Below the pieces are notes generated by a model that had not been told where the DNA came from, ran no database searches, and saw only the letters and a program-made list of their open reading frames with translations. A program made the translations under genes and the position numbers. This document shows, one piece after another, positions 21,093 to 33,200 of a DNA stretch of 64,000 nt. The stretch spans positions 7,766,001 through 7,830,000 of the forward strand of contig CM048554.1 in assembly GCA_026413225.1 (NCBI GenBank), given 5' to 3'. This DNA comes from Otis tarda (Eukaryota; Chordata; Aves; Otidiformes; Otididae). Numbering within the stretch: position 1 is the stretch's first letter; each line of letters begins with the position of its first letter.

Positions 21093-23867
21093 TGGTCGTC
21101 CCCCCTTCATTCTTCTATGTCATCAGTCACTGAAATATATCAAATGCTAATGTCTACATTTCCATCTATGCCGGTCTGGAGTATTCAATCATTTTCTGTT
21201 ACACCACCTTTATAAGGGAAGTATGCACATCTATTTGTTTGGTTTTGGCAGGTGTCTTCTATTTTCCTTGTCAGATGTCAAAATTGGTTATGATAGAATT
21301 GATTTTCCTCTGCTAAGAATTTTTTTTTTTTTTCAATTATGTTTTCATCTTTCTGGAGACTTTTTCCGTTATAAAGACTGGACATGGACCCATGTGGAAC
21401 CAGCTCCAGGAAACTAGTGGTAGAACATCTGTATGGTAGCTGTGTACATTAAGAGCACACTTCCATCATGAGATGGTTTATAGATGCGATTGCCTATGTG
21501 TTGGCCATCACAGCTGATCTGGAACATGGTATGTTAACATAGTGGGTATTTTAATACATTGAAGATCTAGAAGTGGCAAATCTGTGCTTTCACTTCCCTG
21601 CCAGAGGCAGTGGTTTCTTTTTGCAGGTTCTGTTTTTTGTCTGTGCTCTGAACTGGACTTGGATTAAAGTGAATGGAGTTTGGGGAAAAAAGGTTGATTT
21701 ATCCAGATGAGTTGGTTGAGAGGGTGGCTGAACAAACCATTGTACAGACATAGCTCAGGGGAGGATGCCTACTTGGTAGGGACAAGAAGAATTGATCTCA
21801 TGGGTGAAAAATGATTCATCTACTGCCAAGGCAATAATTGCATGGACCTGAGCCCTTGTCCAGTACTCCTGAGGTGAAAGACTTCTTCCTCTGTAAAAAA
21901 TTGTGCAGAAAGCGCAAGTCCTAAGCATCAGTGCTATTTTTATGTTAATGTCTCAGGAAATATTAACGTTGGTAAAGATTGTGGTGGTGGTGGTGCTTAT
22001 AAAAATGTACTTGAGGTTTCAATGCATACTGGTCTACTTACCCTGCTTGGTTGGAAAAGCATTTAGTAATTAAGTTAATATAATTAAATCGGATATTATG
22101 AGCACAGGATAGATTTCAAGCATTCTTTTTTCCCCTCAAGGTTATAAAATATTATTCTTGCATTAGCATCTTGGAGTCTGTGGAGGAGAGATTTTGGGTA
22201 AGTTAAAAACAAAAGTTCAGTTAAGGTAGAGTAAGGAGACTTGATGTCTTGGCATGGCGAGTGCACAACATGCTTGTGGCTGGTGGCTTGGCGTCCAGAT
22301 TCTTTTCAATAACAAAATTTTAGAAATTTTCATTGAAAGTGCAACATCACATGATTCTGTAATTCTATTTCTGTTTAATATAAAGTATTAAAAAAAGACA
22401 TTTTGAAAATCAGTGTCACCGTGTCCAGGACGAGTATGAAGTACTACAAGGAACAACTTATCCAGTTTTACTGTGTCGCCTAAATATAAACTTTGGCATG
22501 GAACAGCTCAGAAAACGCAATCAAGTTTTTAACACTTAGTAGAAGGCGGCTTCATCCAGATAAAGATGTTATCTGCCCCTCCACTTCGGGATGCGTTGCA
22601 CACCTTGCAAAGCTGGCTGTGCCCTTAGTACAGAAAGGCCAGTTGTCGATTCCATTCCAGCTTCAAAAAACATCTTGGGGTAAGGGAGTTACCTGGTCTC
22701 CCTGTAATCCCATGGGCAGTGAATGGTCAGTAGGTATGCTGAGTGCCCAAGGCTTGTATTGCCCAAATCTTGCTATGCTAGCCTGTAGAAAGCTACACAG
22801 TTTATGCTATGAACGGGTTATGTGCATCTCTTGAAAACCCATCTACACTTGGCTTTTCAGATCTTTTCTAGTTTAATTGCTTCAAACATGCTGTTGGGTA
22901 CTGCTGTAACTTTGAATTGGTTAAAACTGATATAAATATTGAAACATAGGCATACAGCATCTTCCTTTCTTCTCTCCCTGAGTATTGGTTTAGCCTTTAT
23001 ACTTGAGCTTATTTTGCCTCTTTTGAATTGATATTGTAGTTTCTATGATGATTGTTTCTCGTAGCTGAACTTAATCATTGCTGCTGACTTAGGGTCTTAC
23101 TGTAGTTAATATGTTCATGCACGCGGTATTTCCCTTTTTTTTTTGGTTTCCTTTTTCTAAAACTTTTTACCATAATTACAGTAAATTGTTTCTCTGACTG
23201 CATGTTGAAAGGGCAGAAATGCTGTGCCAGCAGCCTTTTTCTATTCTTTGCTGCTCCTACTATTCTTTTGCTGGCTCCCAAGGGTAATAAGATCTATGCG
23301 CTCCACTAATTTTCTTGCATACTTAGCTGCAATTGCAACCTTTAGTAATTATTATTTAATTAACTCCAAAGTATTGGATGAATAATGCAAAATTAAAAAA
23401 TATAAAAAAGAAAAAAGGTCAAAACAAAGTATTTTTTATATTTCAAATCCATAAGTGTTATTTCTTTTCGTGTAAGACATTAATCGGACAGTGACATTAA
23501 ATGGTCTGTATAATTGTAGACGTATCAGAGGTATGTAGTAAAAGAGAGTTTGGCATCTGGCTGTGGATCAAATTTGTTTTCATAATTTGTAGTGAGAATT
23601 TCTTAGAGCCTTGAATAAAACTCTTTTCTAATATTGAAATTTTAATTCTGCTTTATCTTTTCTAGGTGTTTTCAATTAGCAGAAGTTGAGTAAATTTTTT
23701 TTTTTAATAAACACATGACTACTTCTGGTAGAAAAAATATTTCTATGTATTTGGATATCTACTTACAGATCAGTAGGTCTGCACTGTGAAGGTAAAAATG
23801 AGCAGTAGATGTTTGTGACCATATATTTCTGTGAAGGCAACATAAAGACTGGCTTTTAGTAAATAAA

Positions 23868-23890
23868 AGTTTCTGGGTTTGCTTTTGTAG
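23868..23890 (+). other. Splice acceptor of the MACROD2 exon
   Basis: A pyrimidine-rich stretch with purine interruptions ends in ttttgtag, giving the AG at 23889-23890. The coding match begins directly after it in phase 1. Confidence 0.85.
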
Positions 23891-24007
23891 TGGATGGCTG
23901 TATACACAGAGCTGCCGGGCCCTGCTTAGTGGCTGAATGTCGCAACCTGAGTGGCTGTGAGACTGGACAAGCAAAAATTACGTGTGGATACGACCTACCT
24001 GCAAAAT
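23891..24007 (+). CDS. MACROD2: MACROD2 internal exon (macrodomain, ADP-ribose-binding loop)
   Basis: One 117-bp exon encoding about 39 residues. MACROD2 is a mono-ADP-ribosyl hydrolase whose macrodomain removes ADP-ribose from acidic residues. The translation contains Asp-Gly-Cys-Ile-His-Arg-Ala-Ala-Gly, the conserved ligand loop. Its Asp and His correspond to residues important for catalysis in the family (D102 and H106 of the human protein, from memory). It continues into a Lys-Ile-Thr-Cys-Gly-Tyr strand. Cysteines and an Ala-Glu-Cys-Arg-Asn segment favour MACROD2 over MACROD1. The exon starts in codon phase 1 (last two bases of a Val codon) and ends after the first base of a Tyr codon, so it is symmetric and its loss would keep the frame. 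Neighbouring exons were not seen in the window. Confidence 0.92.
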
Positions 24008-24013
24008 GTAAGT
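24008..24013 (+). other. Splice donor of the MACROD2 exon
   Basis: gtaagt directly follows the coding match and agrees with the donor consensus at every position. Confidence 0.9.
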
Positions 24014-26346
24014 CAAACATTTCTCAGTGTTTTCTTTTTGTTTTAAGCACATGGAGCTTATATGTGTGCTTTATTTCCCCATAGTCTAATTCAACAAGGT
24101 ATTCATTTTACAAAATTATCAGTGGGACTTAATTAAGCATGTTCTGTAATAATGTCTTACCCTCAAAGCAATTCAGGCTTTTCTAAACGATTATTTCACC
24201 TATGTTATCCGATGAAAACCTACGTGTCTCTAAAATACAAAGCATCTTTCATGTTTATATTTTGCAGGCTAAAACATATCCTTTCATATGCATAATAAAA
24301 GATTGGAAATGCTTTATGAAGTATGAACAAAATATACATTATCATATTTAAGTTCCATGGAGACAATTTTTGGAAATGTTGCATATTTCATATTCTTCAT
24401 GCAGATTCCTTTATTGTGAATACTTTGAGAGCCGAGGAGATCAAAGTGATGTATTGTGTTTTCAGCTGCTACATAGAGGCTGATTGGCAATTACTGTGAA
24501 GGCATCTGTCACACTTTAGCTTTTGACAGAGTGCAGCTCAGTACTGGAATGTTTTTGTACCTTGAAAGTGGAATTGTCAAAACTCTTATCCTATTTAAAA
24601 TAGGAAGATGGCTATTTGACCTTGTTTTGGAAAAAAAATAACATGTTGACAGCACGTTGGTCAGCCAGTCTATTATGTAAGAATAAAAAGTAGGAAGTCT
24701 CTGCAAGTCAGGATCTTACAGAATAGTATATTGGGATATGATGATACGAATACCAAGAAAGCATTACAAACAGCATATAACTAGAAATCAAGATCGCTTT
24801 GTTAACGCAGTTTGCACTATGAACATGGCTCATTCAAATGTATTAGGATCTGCTCTCTAATTTGTTCTACATTTTTTCATGTAAAATCAAATGCTTACTG
24901 CAGTGGCAGGTATCGTTCTAGGTTCCTGTGGCCCTTAATGCCTTAGGCGAAGAAGAAAATTGTGTTACTAGTCATTTGCTAGCACCTTCTGTGATGATGC
25001 TGAGAACTACCAATTATGTCCTTGACAGTGATAATTGCTATATATGGGAAAACTTTGCTGTATTGTATACGTAGTTTTACCACATCTTAATGGTTATTTA
25101 TGAAAGCTCAATTTGACTAGAGGTCAGGGAAGTTGTTGAGGAAGATTCAAGATGGTAGTTATGCTGGGTTTCTGAATGGCCAAAATCTTCACCAGATTCC
25201 TAGAAAACTGATAGGATTGTTTGATAACACACTGCAATTTACTGGAGATTTTTGATATTTAATTCTTCCCCTTTAAAAAAAACCAAAAGAAATCTCTTGA
25301 GAGGGACAGAAAAGCTGCTCAGCCCTAGGTGCATTATTCCTCCCATGTATTTTAATGAGAAAAATTAAATACAGGGTACCAAAGCAATGAGCACTGAACT
25401 GTGCTAGAAAGAGAGAGTCATGTCTGAGGTGTGGCCTCCCTTTAAATTTTATAGCAGCTTAATGGGTCTTGCTTAAGCTAGGTTTGTAGAACGGGATCCT
25501 GTTTGAAGGCTATGGGAAATTTTTTTGGTTTGTTCTTTATGTAAGAATCACAAAATAAAACAATGAGAAAACCCATTATCACTTGCAGATGGAAATAAAA
25601 CCTGTAACCAGACTTAGAGAAAAGTCAATATTCTGCTTAATCAATATTCTTAGAGATTGAAATTACATCAAAGACACATCTATTTCTATTTGATCATGCA
25701 TCAGCATGAGAGGGGGAAAGGATACATTAACTGACACACAGGCACAAGGAGGGAAATGTACATTTAGCATGCAGAGGCTGAGATTCAGATTCTCTTGATT
25801 TCTTTCTTAAAACTTATTTGTGTTCACCAACTGCTGTTTTCTTTTACTTTTCCCTTTAGAAGCCTCTGCTTGTTGTAGATTCATTAAATTATTGTATCTT
25901 GTAGACCATTCATCTGAAAGTGATCAAACAATCAAGACTTTGTTTTTGTATTTTAAAGAGTTATAGAGCCACTGGATATCTTTTGTCACTCTGTGTCACT
26001 TTATCATAATAGTATTGCAATTTAACTGTGGAAACTATTTCGCATCTGTTTTTTGTGATGAGAGCAGCAATATGACGGGAGGTCCGGACTTCCCCAGCCA
26101 GATGCGCCTTGGTGCAATTTTGTGTGTCAGCAATTTGTTGAAGGTTGTAGGTGAATGGATATCTGCCAGCTTTCACAATGAATTTGCTTTTCACTTATCT
26201 ATTTGTATATAGGAGACCAATTGCAATAATCCATTAACAGTTTGTGTAGTGCAATGATTATATTGTTGTCTCTGCTCTTCTCATGATTGTAGTTGGATGA
26301 GTAATGATAGTAAATGTGAAATGTATTTCCTAGCATGATGAATTGG

Positions 26347-26368
26347 TTTTTTTTTTTTTTTTTTTTTT
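26347..26368 (+). repeat. Poly-T run (22 bp)
   Basis: Homopolymer T, followed by a ttgttgttatt stretch. No retroposon body is recognised next to it. Confidence 0.85.
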
Positions 26369-28286
26369 GTTGTTATTAAACAGAATTGTAAAATGTTACA
26401 ATTGTATTTCCTACCCCTGGGATTTTCCCATCTCTAGTTCTTGATCCTGAAATGCTTTGCTTGGAAACAGTTTGCTGAAATCAGCAAAGCTGCTCTGGGA
26501 CAGAGCAGCTTGCATGTGTGCTGTACGATGCAGGACTTGAGCTTAAGCTGAGGACTCCGTGTTAAAGAAGACTTAGTATTCAAAGATCATGCAGCATATT
26601 GCTTTGTTTTATAGACAACTTGGAGGAAATTGGAATTAAATTTGGCATTTGAAGGGAAGGTATTATTTGTTAGGAAGCTGGTAGTTGGTAAATAAAAAAC
26701 ACTCTGTCAATCTCCTTTATGATCTATTGTATTTTTATTGAACATTTTTCTGTATTTACTTAAGTTAAATAAGAAAAGGTCTGATAAATAATTTCTTCAC
26801 AAAGAAAAAAATTTAAAAATGATGTGTGACTGAAAAATGTAAAGATTTAGGGTATAGGCTAGGTTTCTGTGATTTGTTCTTGTTGCATCTGAGTCAGAGA
26901 TAATTTTTGAAATTCATAAGTAACAGTATATGTTCAGGGAGAGAATACATAAAATAGTTCATTTTTTCCCTCATCTTTTTATCCTAATAGTGTGAACAGA
27001 CCAAAATTAACATGTCTGTAGCCTAGAGATGTTGCTTTATGAACTTTTCAAGATATATATTTTCCAACGCCAAAAAATAGTCTGTATGAAAAATAGAAGT
27101 GACATAAAATTGAGTTTTCTAATTACCGGTTAATGTAACGTTCAGTACAGTTTTACAGAAGTCAGTGTAATCACCATCTGCCTTCTGTGCTGCAAAAGCC
27201 TACACAAAGCCCCCCTAAATGCCAACTGAGTTATTTGCTGAATACATAATTTGGTGGATATAATCTATTGTTGTTTTTCAGCAAACACCTATGCAAGCTC
27301 CCACGTTTTCATAGTGCTTTGAAGGGCTGGAAAAGGCAGTGCTTTTTGCTGTGAGATATTTTCCTTTAATGCTCTCCCAAACCGATGATCAATTACTTAA
27401 CTTCTGTACTTCATATTGTTGTTCCTTTTAAAGTTCATTCTAAATATTGTACAACTGGTCTTCAAACATTGAGTAGTACTCTGATACCATCATGCTTTAA
27501 ATAACAGATGAACAGTATCTGTTTAAAGCTCTACAAAAGCTTGTTTTCTTTCTCATTTGATTAATAGTCTCAGTTGTCTCTATTGGCAGAAAATGGTCTG
27601 GATGCAAATTTTGTTTATGACTGGAACCAAGGGTCCATAATGGCCTTGTGGCTTGTTACCTGCTTACAGAGGTCCACTATTAAAAAAGACCCCGTCAAAA
27701 CACGTTAGAAAATACAGTCCCGTTCTGCAAGGTATTTAACGGGCTTAAAACCAATCAAAGACATTGTGACAACATCCAACACAGGTAATTGGTACCCTGA
27801 CCTTGGCAGGAAAGGACTCCCAGACTAGCTTTTTTCTATTGTTAATATGTCTAGTAATCATTTCATTCTCTTTCTTAAAAACATTTGATAATAAAACCCC
27901 TAAACCTCAGAAAATAAAATCCTATGGCCTGTATTATGGGATAGAGCCAACTATTGGTAAATCAAAACCAAAAGATGGACTTTCAGTGGAGGTACCTTGC
28001 CAGAAATGTTAGGCAGTTTCTCATGCATTATTTTATGTTTTTAATAAAGCTATAATATTTAGAATAAACTTTTTTATTTGGCTTGATATTTTTAGTACTT
28101 TAAGCAATGTCTTTTAGGAAATACTATATATAGCATAGTTTTCTGGTCCAAAGTCACTGTGTAGATCAATCTGGAGTAATAATGTGAATGTGCTCTCAAA
28201 GACAATTCCTGCTGTGAAATGAGTAGTTAGGAGGAGTGCTAGTATTAAACGCAGTGGGAGGAATCAGCCTTTAAATTTGTTTAATC

Positions 28287-28328
28287 AGATTAAAAAGTGG
28301 AGATTAAAAAGTAGAGATTAAAAAGTGT
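28287..28328 (+). repeat. 14-bp tandem repeat, three copies
   Basis: agattaaaaagtgg, agattaaaaagtag and agattaaaaagtgt follow each other without gaps. The units differ only in their last two bases. Confidence 0.9.
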
Positions 28329-29098
28329 GCTTCTGTTATATAGACATAATTTCCTGCATTTAAAAGATGAATATTTGCAGGTTATTATTTTAAAGTAAGG
28401 CTGTAAAGGTAGTGATTTTAAATCTCCATATTTTCTTGGAGATCACTTTACAGAGCTGTAATTAAAAGGTTGATTGTGCAGAAACGGAACTCCAAAACTC
28501 TACACCAGTACTCTAAAACTGATCAACGGGAAAAATGGGCCATAATATTCAGGTGTATTATCTGAATTTCCAGGATTCCTTTGTTTGTATACTTACTTTT
28601 AAAACCTTGGTTGATAAAATAATACGTAAATTTTGCTTCAAACAATTCTAAATATCTGATAAATGAGAGTCAGAAACTTTCTTCTGCGTGGTTCTGATGT
28701 GCAGAAAAATGTCTTTGTGTGTGTGTTCAGTTTGCTACCTCCCTATTTCTTCTGGGAAGAGGTAAGTCTGGGAATTGGAAAATAAGTTTGGGAATTGAAA
28801 AGGAAGGCATTAAAAGTGAGCAATATGTGGACAAGAGAGGATTGCTTAGAGAAGCCCAACTTGGCTGCTACATCCCAGTTGCTGAATGTCCTTGATCTTC
28901 TCACACAATTGCTTTTAAAGATTTAAGTGAAAACAGGTGGTGCCACCAGATGCGTAACTAGACTGAAGTTTGATGAGATTTCAGTTGAAATAGGCTGCTG
29001 ATAAGCATAGGGTGACACAATCATTACTATAATTGAAACTTCATAAATGTTATGATCGCTTTCTAGGAGGGATGTCTTTATACTTGCTAACTTAGCTG

Positions 29099-29103
29099 AG
29101 GAG
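29099..29103 (+). repeat. Probable target-site duplication AGGAG, left copy
   Basis: AGGAG before the LTR matches AGTAG after it (30253-30257) at four of five positions. A later point mutation would explain the mismatch. Confidence 0.5.
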
Positions 29104-29278
29104 TGTGTTGGTTTTGTTTAGTGAGGGGGGGGGCTACAGTGGCAGCTTCTGTAAGAAGCTGCTAGAAGTTGCTCCCCTTTGTCCAGTGGACTTGGTTGGG
29201 CCTAGGGCAGACCCGCTGCTGGCCGGGGCTGAGCCGATTGGTAGCAGAATGTTCCCTGATAGCGCCTCTGAGGTACTG

Positions 29279-29285
29279 TATTTAA
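29279..29285 (+). promoter_or_regulatory. TATA-like box of the 1149-bp LTR
   Basis: TATTTAAG in an otherwise GC-rich and purine-rich context, followed by an A/G-rich stretch. A likely LTR core promoter element. Confidence 0.5.
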
Positions 29286-29595
29286 GAAGGGGAAAAAGAG
29301 GGAAAAAAAAAGGCGGGGGGGAGGGAGAGAAGATGTGAAGTAGTAGAAGTGGGGGCAGAGAGGGGGAGGCGCGAGCCTTGCAGGCCTCACCCTCTGGCCT
29401 CCTGGTGGGCGGCTGACTGGGCCCAACTCGGCCCGGCCTGGCTGCAAGAAGTGGAGAGGAGATGAGATGTGAAGAGATCCTGAGAGGCGTCTGCCTGCCT
29501 GTTGTGAAGAATTTCTTGTGAGAGGAATGGCTGCAGATGCCAAGGTCAGTGACGTAGGAGGAGGAGCAGTAATGCAGCTCCTGGCCAAGACTCCC

Positions 29596-29720
29596 CTGCA
29601 GCCTGTGGTGATGACCATGGTGAGGCAGGCTGTCCCCCTGCAGCCCATGGAGGTCCACGGAGGGGCAGAGATCCACCTGCAGCCTGTGGAGGACCCCACG
29701 CCAGGGCAGGCGAATGCCTG
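29596..29720 (+). repeat. Degenerate tandem repeat inside the LTR
   Basis: About three units of roughly 40 bp begin ctgcagcc at 29596, about 29638 and about 29677. Each is followed by a tgga/ggtgg-type block and a ggcag block. Confidence 0.55.
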
Positions 29721-30060
29721 AAGGAGGCTGTGGCCTGTGGAGGGCCCTCTGGGCTAGCCGTTATGGAGGGACTGCACCCCATGGAAGAGATGACCCACGC
29801 TGGAGCAGTTTCACGAAGGACTGTGGCCCGTGGGAGGGACCCCATGAAGGAGCAGGGGAGGAATGTGAGGAGTTCTTCCTCCAAGGAGGAAGGAGCAGCA
29901 CAAAACAATGTGTGATGAACTGACCATAACCCCCATTCCCTTTTCCCCCCTGTGCTGCTCAGGAGGGGAAGGAAGTAGAGAGAATTGAAATTAAGTTAAA
30001 CCCAGGAAGAGGGAGGGGTGGGGCAAGTTCTCTTTCTCATTATTCTGCTTTGGTTTTAAT

Positions 30061-30066
30061 AATAAA
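30061..30066 (+). terminator. Canonical poly(A) signal in the LTR, sense to MACROD2
   Basis: AATAAA about 190 bp before the LTR end, followed some 25-30 bp later by a TG/T-rich stretch (gagtctgttttgcctg). This is the expected R-end signal of the LTR. Confidence 0.6.
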
Positions 30067-30252
30067 CTAATAGTTTTCCCCAACTTGAGTCTGTTTTGCC
30101 TGTAATGGTAAGGTCAATGATCTCTCCCTGCCCTTATCTCAAACCTCGAGCCTTTTTTTTTCTTGTATTATCTCTCCCTATTCCCTCAGAGGGTGGAGGG
30201 AGTGAGCGAGAGACTGTGTAGCTTGGTCCTGAGTGGGGCTAAACTACGACAA

Positions 30253-30257
30253 GTAGC
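30253..30257 (+). repeat. Probable target-site duplication AGTAG, right copy
   Basis: Partner of 29099-29103, with one mismatch. Confidence 0.5.
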
Positions 30258-33200
30258 ATCACATTATTGTCAGCATTGTGCCCAAACTGTGTGACACAGA
30301 ATGGAAACAAAGATATAGCTGGAAAAAGCTCTAGTTAGGTATTTCCTGCAACGGTTCTGCTGCAGCAGTTCTGCTATCCCTTTTTGGTATTTCTTAAATC
30401 TTTGTAATTGCTTAAATATTTAAAACTAAATTTAAAATGAAGCAAAGCAAGTTAATATTAATCAAAGGTCCAAGAGCCTTTGTTCTTGAGTGATATTTTT
30501 GTTTTTTAATTTCTTTGGTAAAGGATTTTTTTAATGATTAACAAAACCACTTACTACATATTTGTGTGTTTTCCTTCTGAGTTGTGTCTATGTTTCAAAG
30601 TTGGGGTTTTTTAAATAAGCTAAATTTTTGTATTTTATTACTATTTTGAAAATAAGTGCAATGATGTCTTCATTGTGTTTTAATTTGGTCTAATTGACTC
30701 CAGACATCTTAATGACCCACTATATTCACCATTAGCAATAGCACACATTGCATATGCTGCAAATGTGTTGGAGGGCAAATATTAATGGTTCTTCAGTTCT
30801 AAAACCTGCTTAGATTTTAGAGGGGGTTTTATGGTATATTGTAAACCTTTATAGGTTGTCTCTCCCTTCTATACAACCCCCCACATACGCACACAAAGGG
30901 AGAAGTTAGAATTCGTGGGGATTAATGGAGAATGTGTTTATCAATTTCAACTAAACAAGTTCAAACATGTAATTCTCTTCCAAATTGGCTCAGGGTCTGT
31001 CATCAGTTTGGGTAGAAAAGGGACAAGTGCTGTAGCTACCAGCTGAAATGCATAGGTATGAATCAGCAAGAATCTTCTGTCATGAGCGTATATAGTCTTT
31101 GCCCTTGGATTTGAGCCTAGCTCATACACATTTTTTTAAATGGATAGATTCTTTAAAATTTAGTTTGTGAATGGACCAGAGTGTGTGTTTGTCAGTGCTC
31201 TGTGTAGTGCCATGCTGTGGTTAACTTACGGCATATGCAGCTGGAAATCTTCGTTTCACATCAAATTGTTCACTTAACAAATGCATGCATTGTGGCTAAA
31301 GGAAATGTTTTACTATTGATCCTCACTACTGGATCTAAATCCTCTTCTTTTGGGCACCGCTTTTTACAATCTGGTCATTGAACACTGAACTCCAGGACAG
31401 GAGCGGATACAGACAAAATTAAGGAGGACTGAACCATTTGCTCAGTAATTGAGTCCACCATTGGCTTATAATGTGTGTGTGCTAATATGATGTAATAGCA
31501 GACGGTAGAAACTTGATATTACAAATTTCTCTCCCTGGCCTTATTTCTGTAGTTCTGGACATCTACAATTTCTGCATAGGTCTAATTGTCAGTGTTCATG
31601 AAAGGAGTTATAGAACTGAGCTTGCAGTGTAGTGTGGCGGTGGCAGGAGCCCACATTGTTTGGTACCGCAGTTCCTTGGTGTCAGCGCCCAGCATCCTGG
31701 GGTTCACCCTCTGGATAACCTCTGGATGAAATCAAGAGTAAGTTACAAGGTGTAAACACTTTCCTAATGCTTAATTTATGTGTAAGGTGCTCTTTAAAAT
31801 GTTTTCTAATTTGGTGAAAAATAATTTTCACTGGAACGTGCCTTTCCGCACCAGTGTTGTGTAGTCATTCCTCAGGCATGTTGGCACTGGAGAAATGTCT
31901 TTTGCCCCTTAAGACTAATATGTTTTATTTCCTCTATACTTGGATATAGTTGGTCCATTTTACTCAAATTATAATAATGAAATTAAAAGTCTAATTTGTA
32001 GCAGAAAAATAAAATTCTGATCACTACAGTCAGCTGACAAGGAGAAGGAGTTATAATGGGTTCTAATGGAAACGTTTATGCTCTTTTAACTGCAGCAGTT
32101 ACTGCTGCTCCCCCTCTAATATGTTCTTTCAGTAGCCAAAGCCTACGTTCAGTATTTGAAAAATTAATCTTTGATGCATGAGATTTTGTCTGCCTGAATT
32201 TTGCTTGTCTCATTTTAAATGGTGATAGAAGTTGCTTACTGTAGTAAAACACAACATTAACCTCATAGTGTGTTGGCACTTTGTGATTTGCGGTGGTTTA
32301 GTCTCTGGAAAATACAGAGCCTGTCTCCCAAACCTGGATTTAGCTTATAAATTATGTTGGCACAGGCTTGGGGCTTGAATTGGAACACTAACTGCTGATC
32401 CCCCATCTCCCTAGGGTAGGAAGAAGGTTTAGAATTGTAGCCTCTCGGAGATCATTAACTTCATATCCTTTCTTGAGATTAATAATAATTATATTATTTT
32501 AGCTGGAATGTTTTAAAAGCAGTACAGCCTAATTTTCTTTCTTGCAAGTGAAGTATAGGATTCCTTTTTGTGCTGAATCTGCATATTCCTCTGCCAAAAA
32601 TATGACAAATTATTTTCAAACAGAAATAATCAGGTCATAGGTAATAAATAAGGACATAGCTATTTCCATTCTACTATTTTGAAATAAAGCAAAAGGAATA
32701 ATAAGGACATCACAGGTGCTGTGATTTTTTTGAATTATCCTTTACTTGCCCACAAACCTCGCTGTTTACTTGAGATTGAAAGCTGCTAATTTTATTATTT
32801 TTTTTTTTTTCTGAATATGTTTGGAAAGAATCCTACAGATGAAAAGTGAGACTGTTTCAAGAGGAGTTCTTTACCTGTGATCTAATTCCTTTAGACCACT
32901 TTAAAGTGGATAGAATGGGGAGCTTATGTAAAATGGTTTTAAAACGATCTTTGTTTCATGCAGCAGAGGAATCTTGAGCCTATTTCATTTAAACTAAGTG
33001 CACAGACCAAAACATGGGGGTTTTTTGGTCAAAACTGAGGTCAAACATTTGAAACATTTCTCTTCAGGAAGAAGACATCAGGTGTGAGACTGCAGAGCGT
33101 AAATAATGTTTTAATTGCTGTAGGAAAGAATCTAAATACTGATGAACCAGAAAGTAAAAAAAAAAAGAAAAAAAGTATTATTTTACATGCTAAACATGCT

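Larger units (their letters stand above)
12440..23890. other. Intronic sequence between the provirus and the MACROD2 exon
   Basis: No gene is supported. It contains an (AAAT) microsatellite at 12663-12678, poly-T at 14361-14378 and 18730-18752, poly-A at 15059-15076, and a long T/G-rich low-complexity tract at 20990-21092. The longest open frame (22493-22834, 113 codons) has no recognisable domain or homologue that I can name and is probably chance. Confidence 0.6.
24008..29098. other. Intronic sequence downstream of the exon, to the first LTR
   Basis: No gene is supported. It holds a poly-T run at 26347-26368 and a 14-bp triplicate at 28287-28328. No further macrodomain exon was recognised by eye. 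Confidence 0.6.
29104..30252 (+). mobile_element. Solo LTR, long family (1149 bp), sense to MACROD2
   Basis: A GC-rich block starting TGTGTTGG and ending in gctaaactacgaca, with TG...CA ends. Its 3' terminal layout (gagactgtgt ... gctaaac ... aca) resembles that of the ERVL-like provirus LTR (gaaactgtgt ... gctaaac ... aca), but the bodies do not align, so I treat it as a separate, distantly related LTR family. It has a TATTTAA box at 29279-29285, a degenerate internal repeat with CTGCAGCC units at 29596-29720, AATAAA at 30061-30066 and T-rich sequence beyond. No internal retroviral sequence flanks it. Open frames of up to 180 codons on the minus strand are GC-driven and not genes. Boundaries rest on an imperfect 5-bp duplication. 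Confidence 0.78.

Noticed and set aside
22493-22834. Open frame of 113 codons on the plus strand
   Set aside because: No domain, no splice context, and its composition is like the surrounding intron. One open frame of this size is expected by chance in 64 kb.
29134-29699. Two overlapping minus-strand frames of 180 and 165 codons
   Set aside because: They lie wholly inside a GC-rich LTR with few stop codons by composition, and the Pro/Ser-rich translation matches nothing I recognise.
32289-32335. ggtggtttag motif resembling the reverse-strand end of the LTR family
   Set aside because: The match is about 10 bases only, with no LTR body and no duplication.
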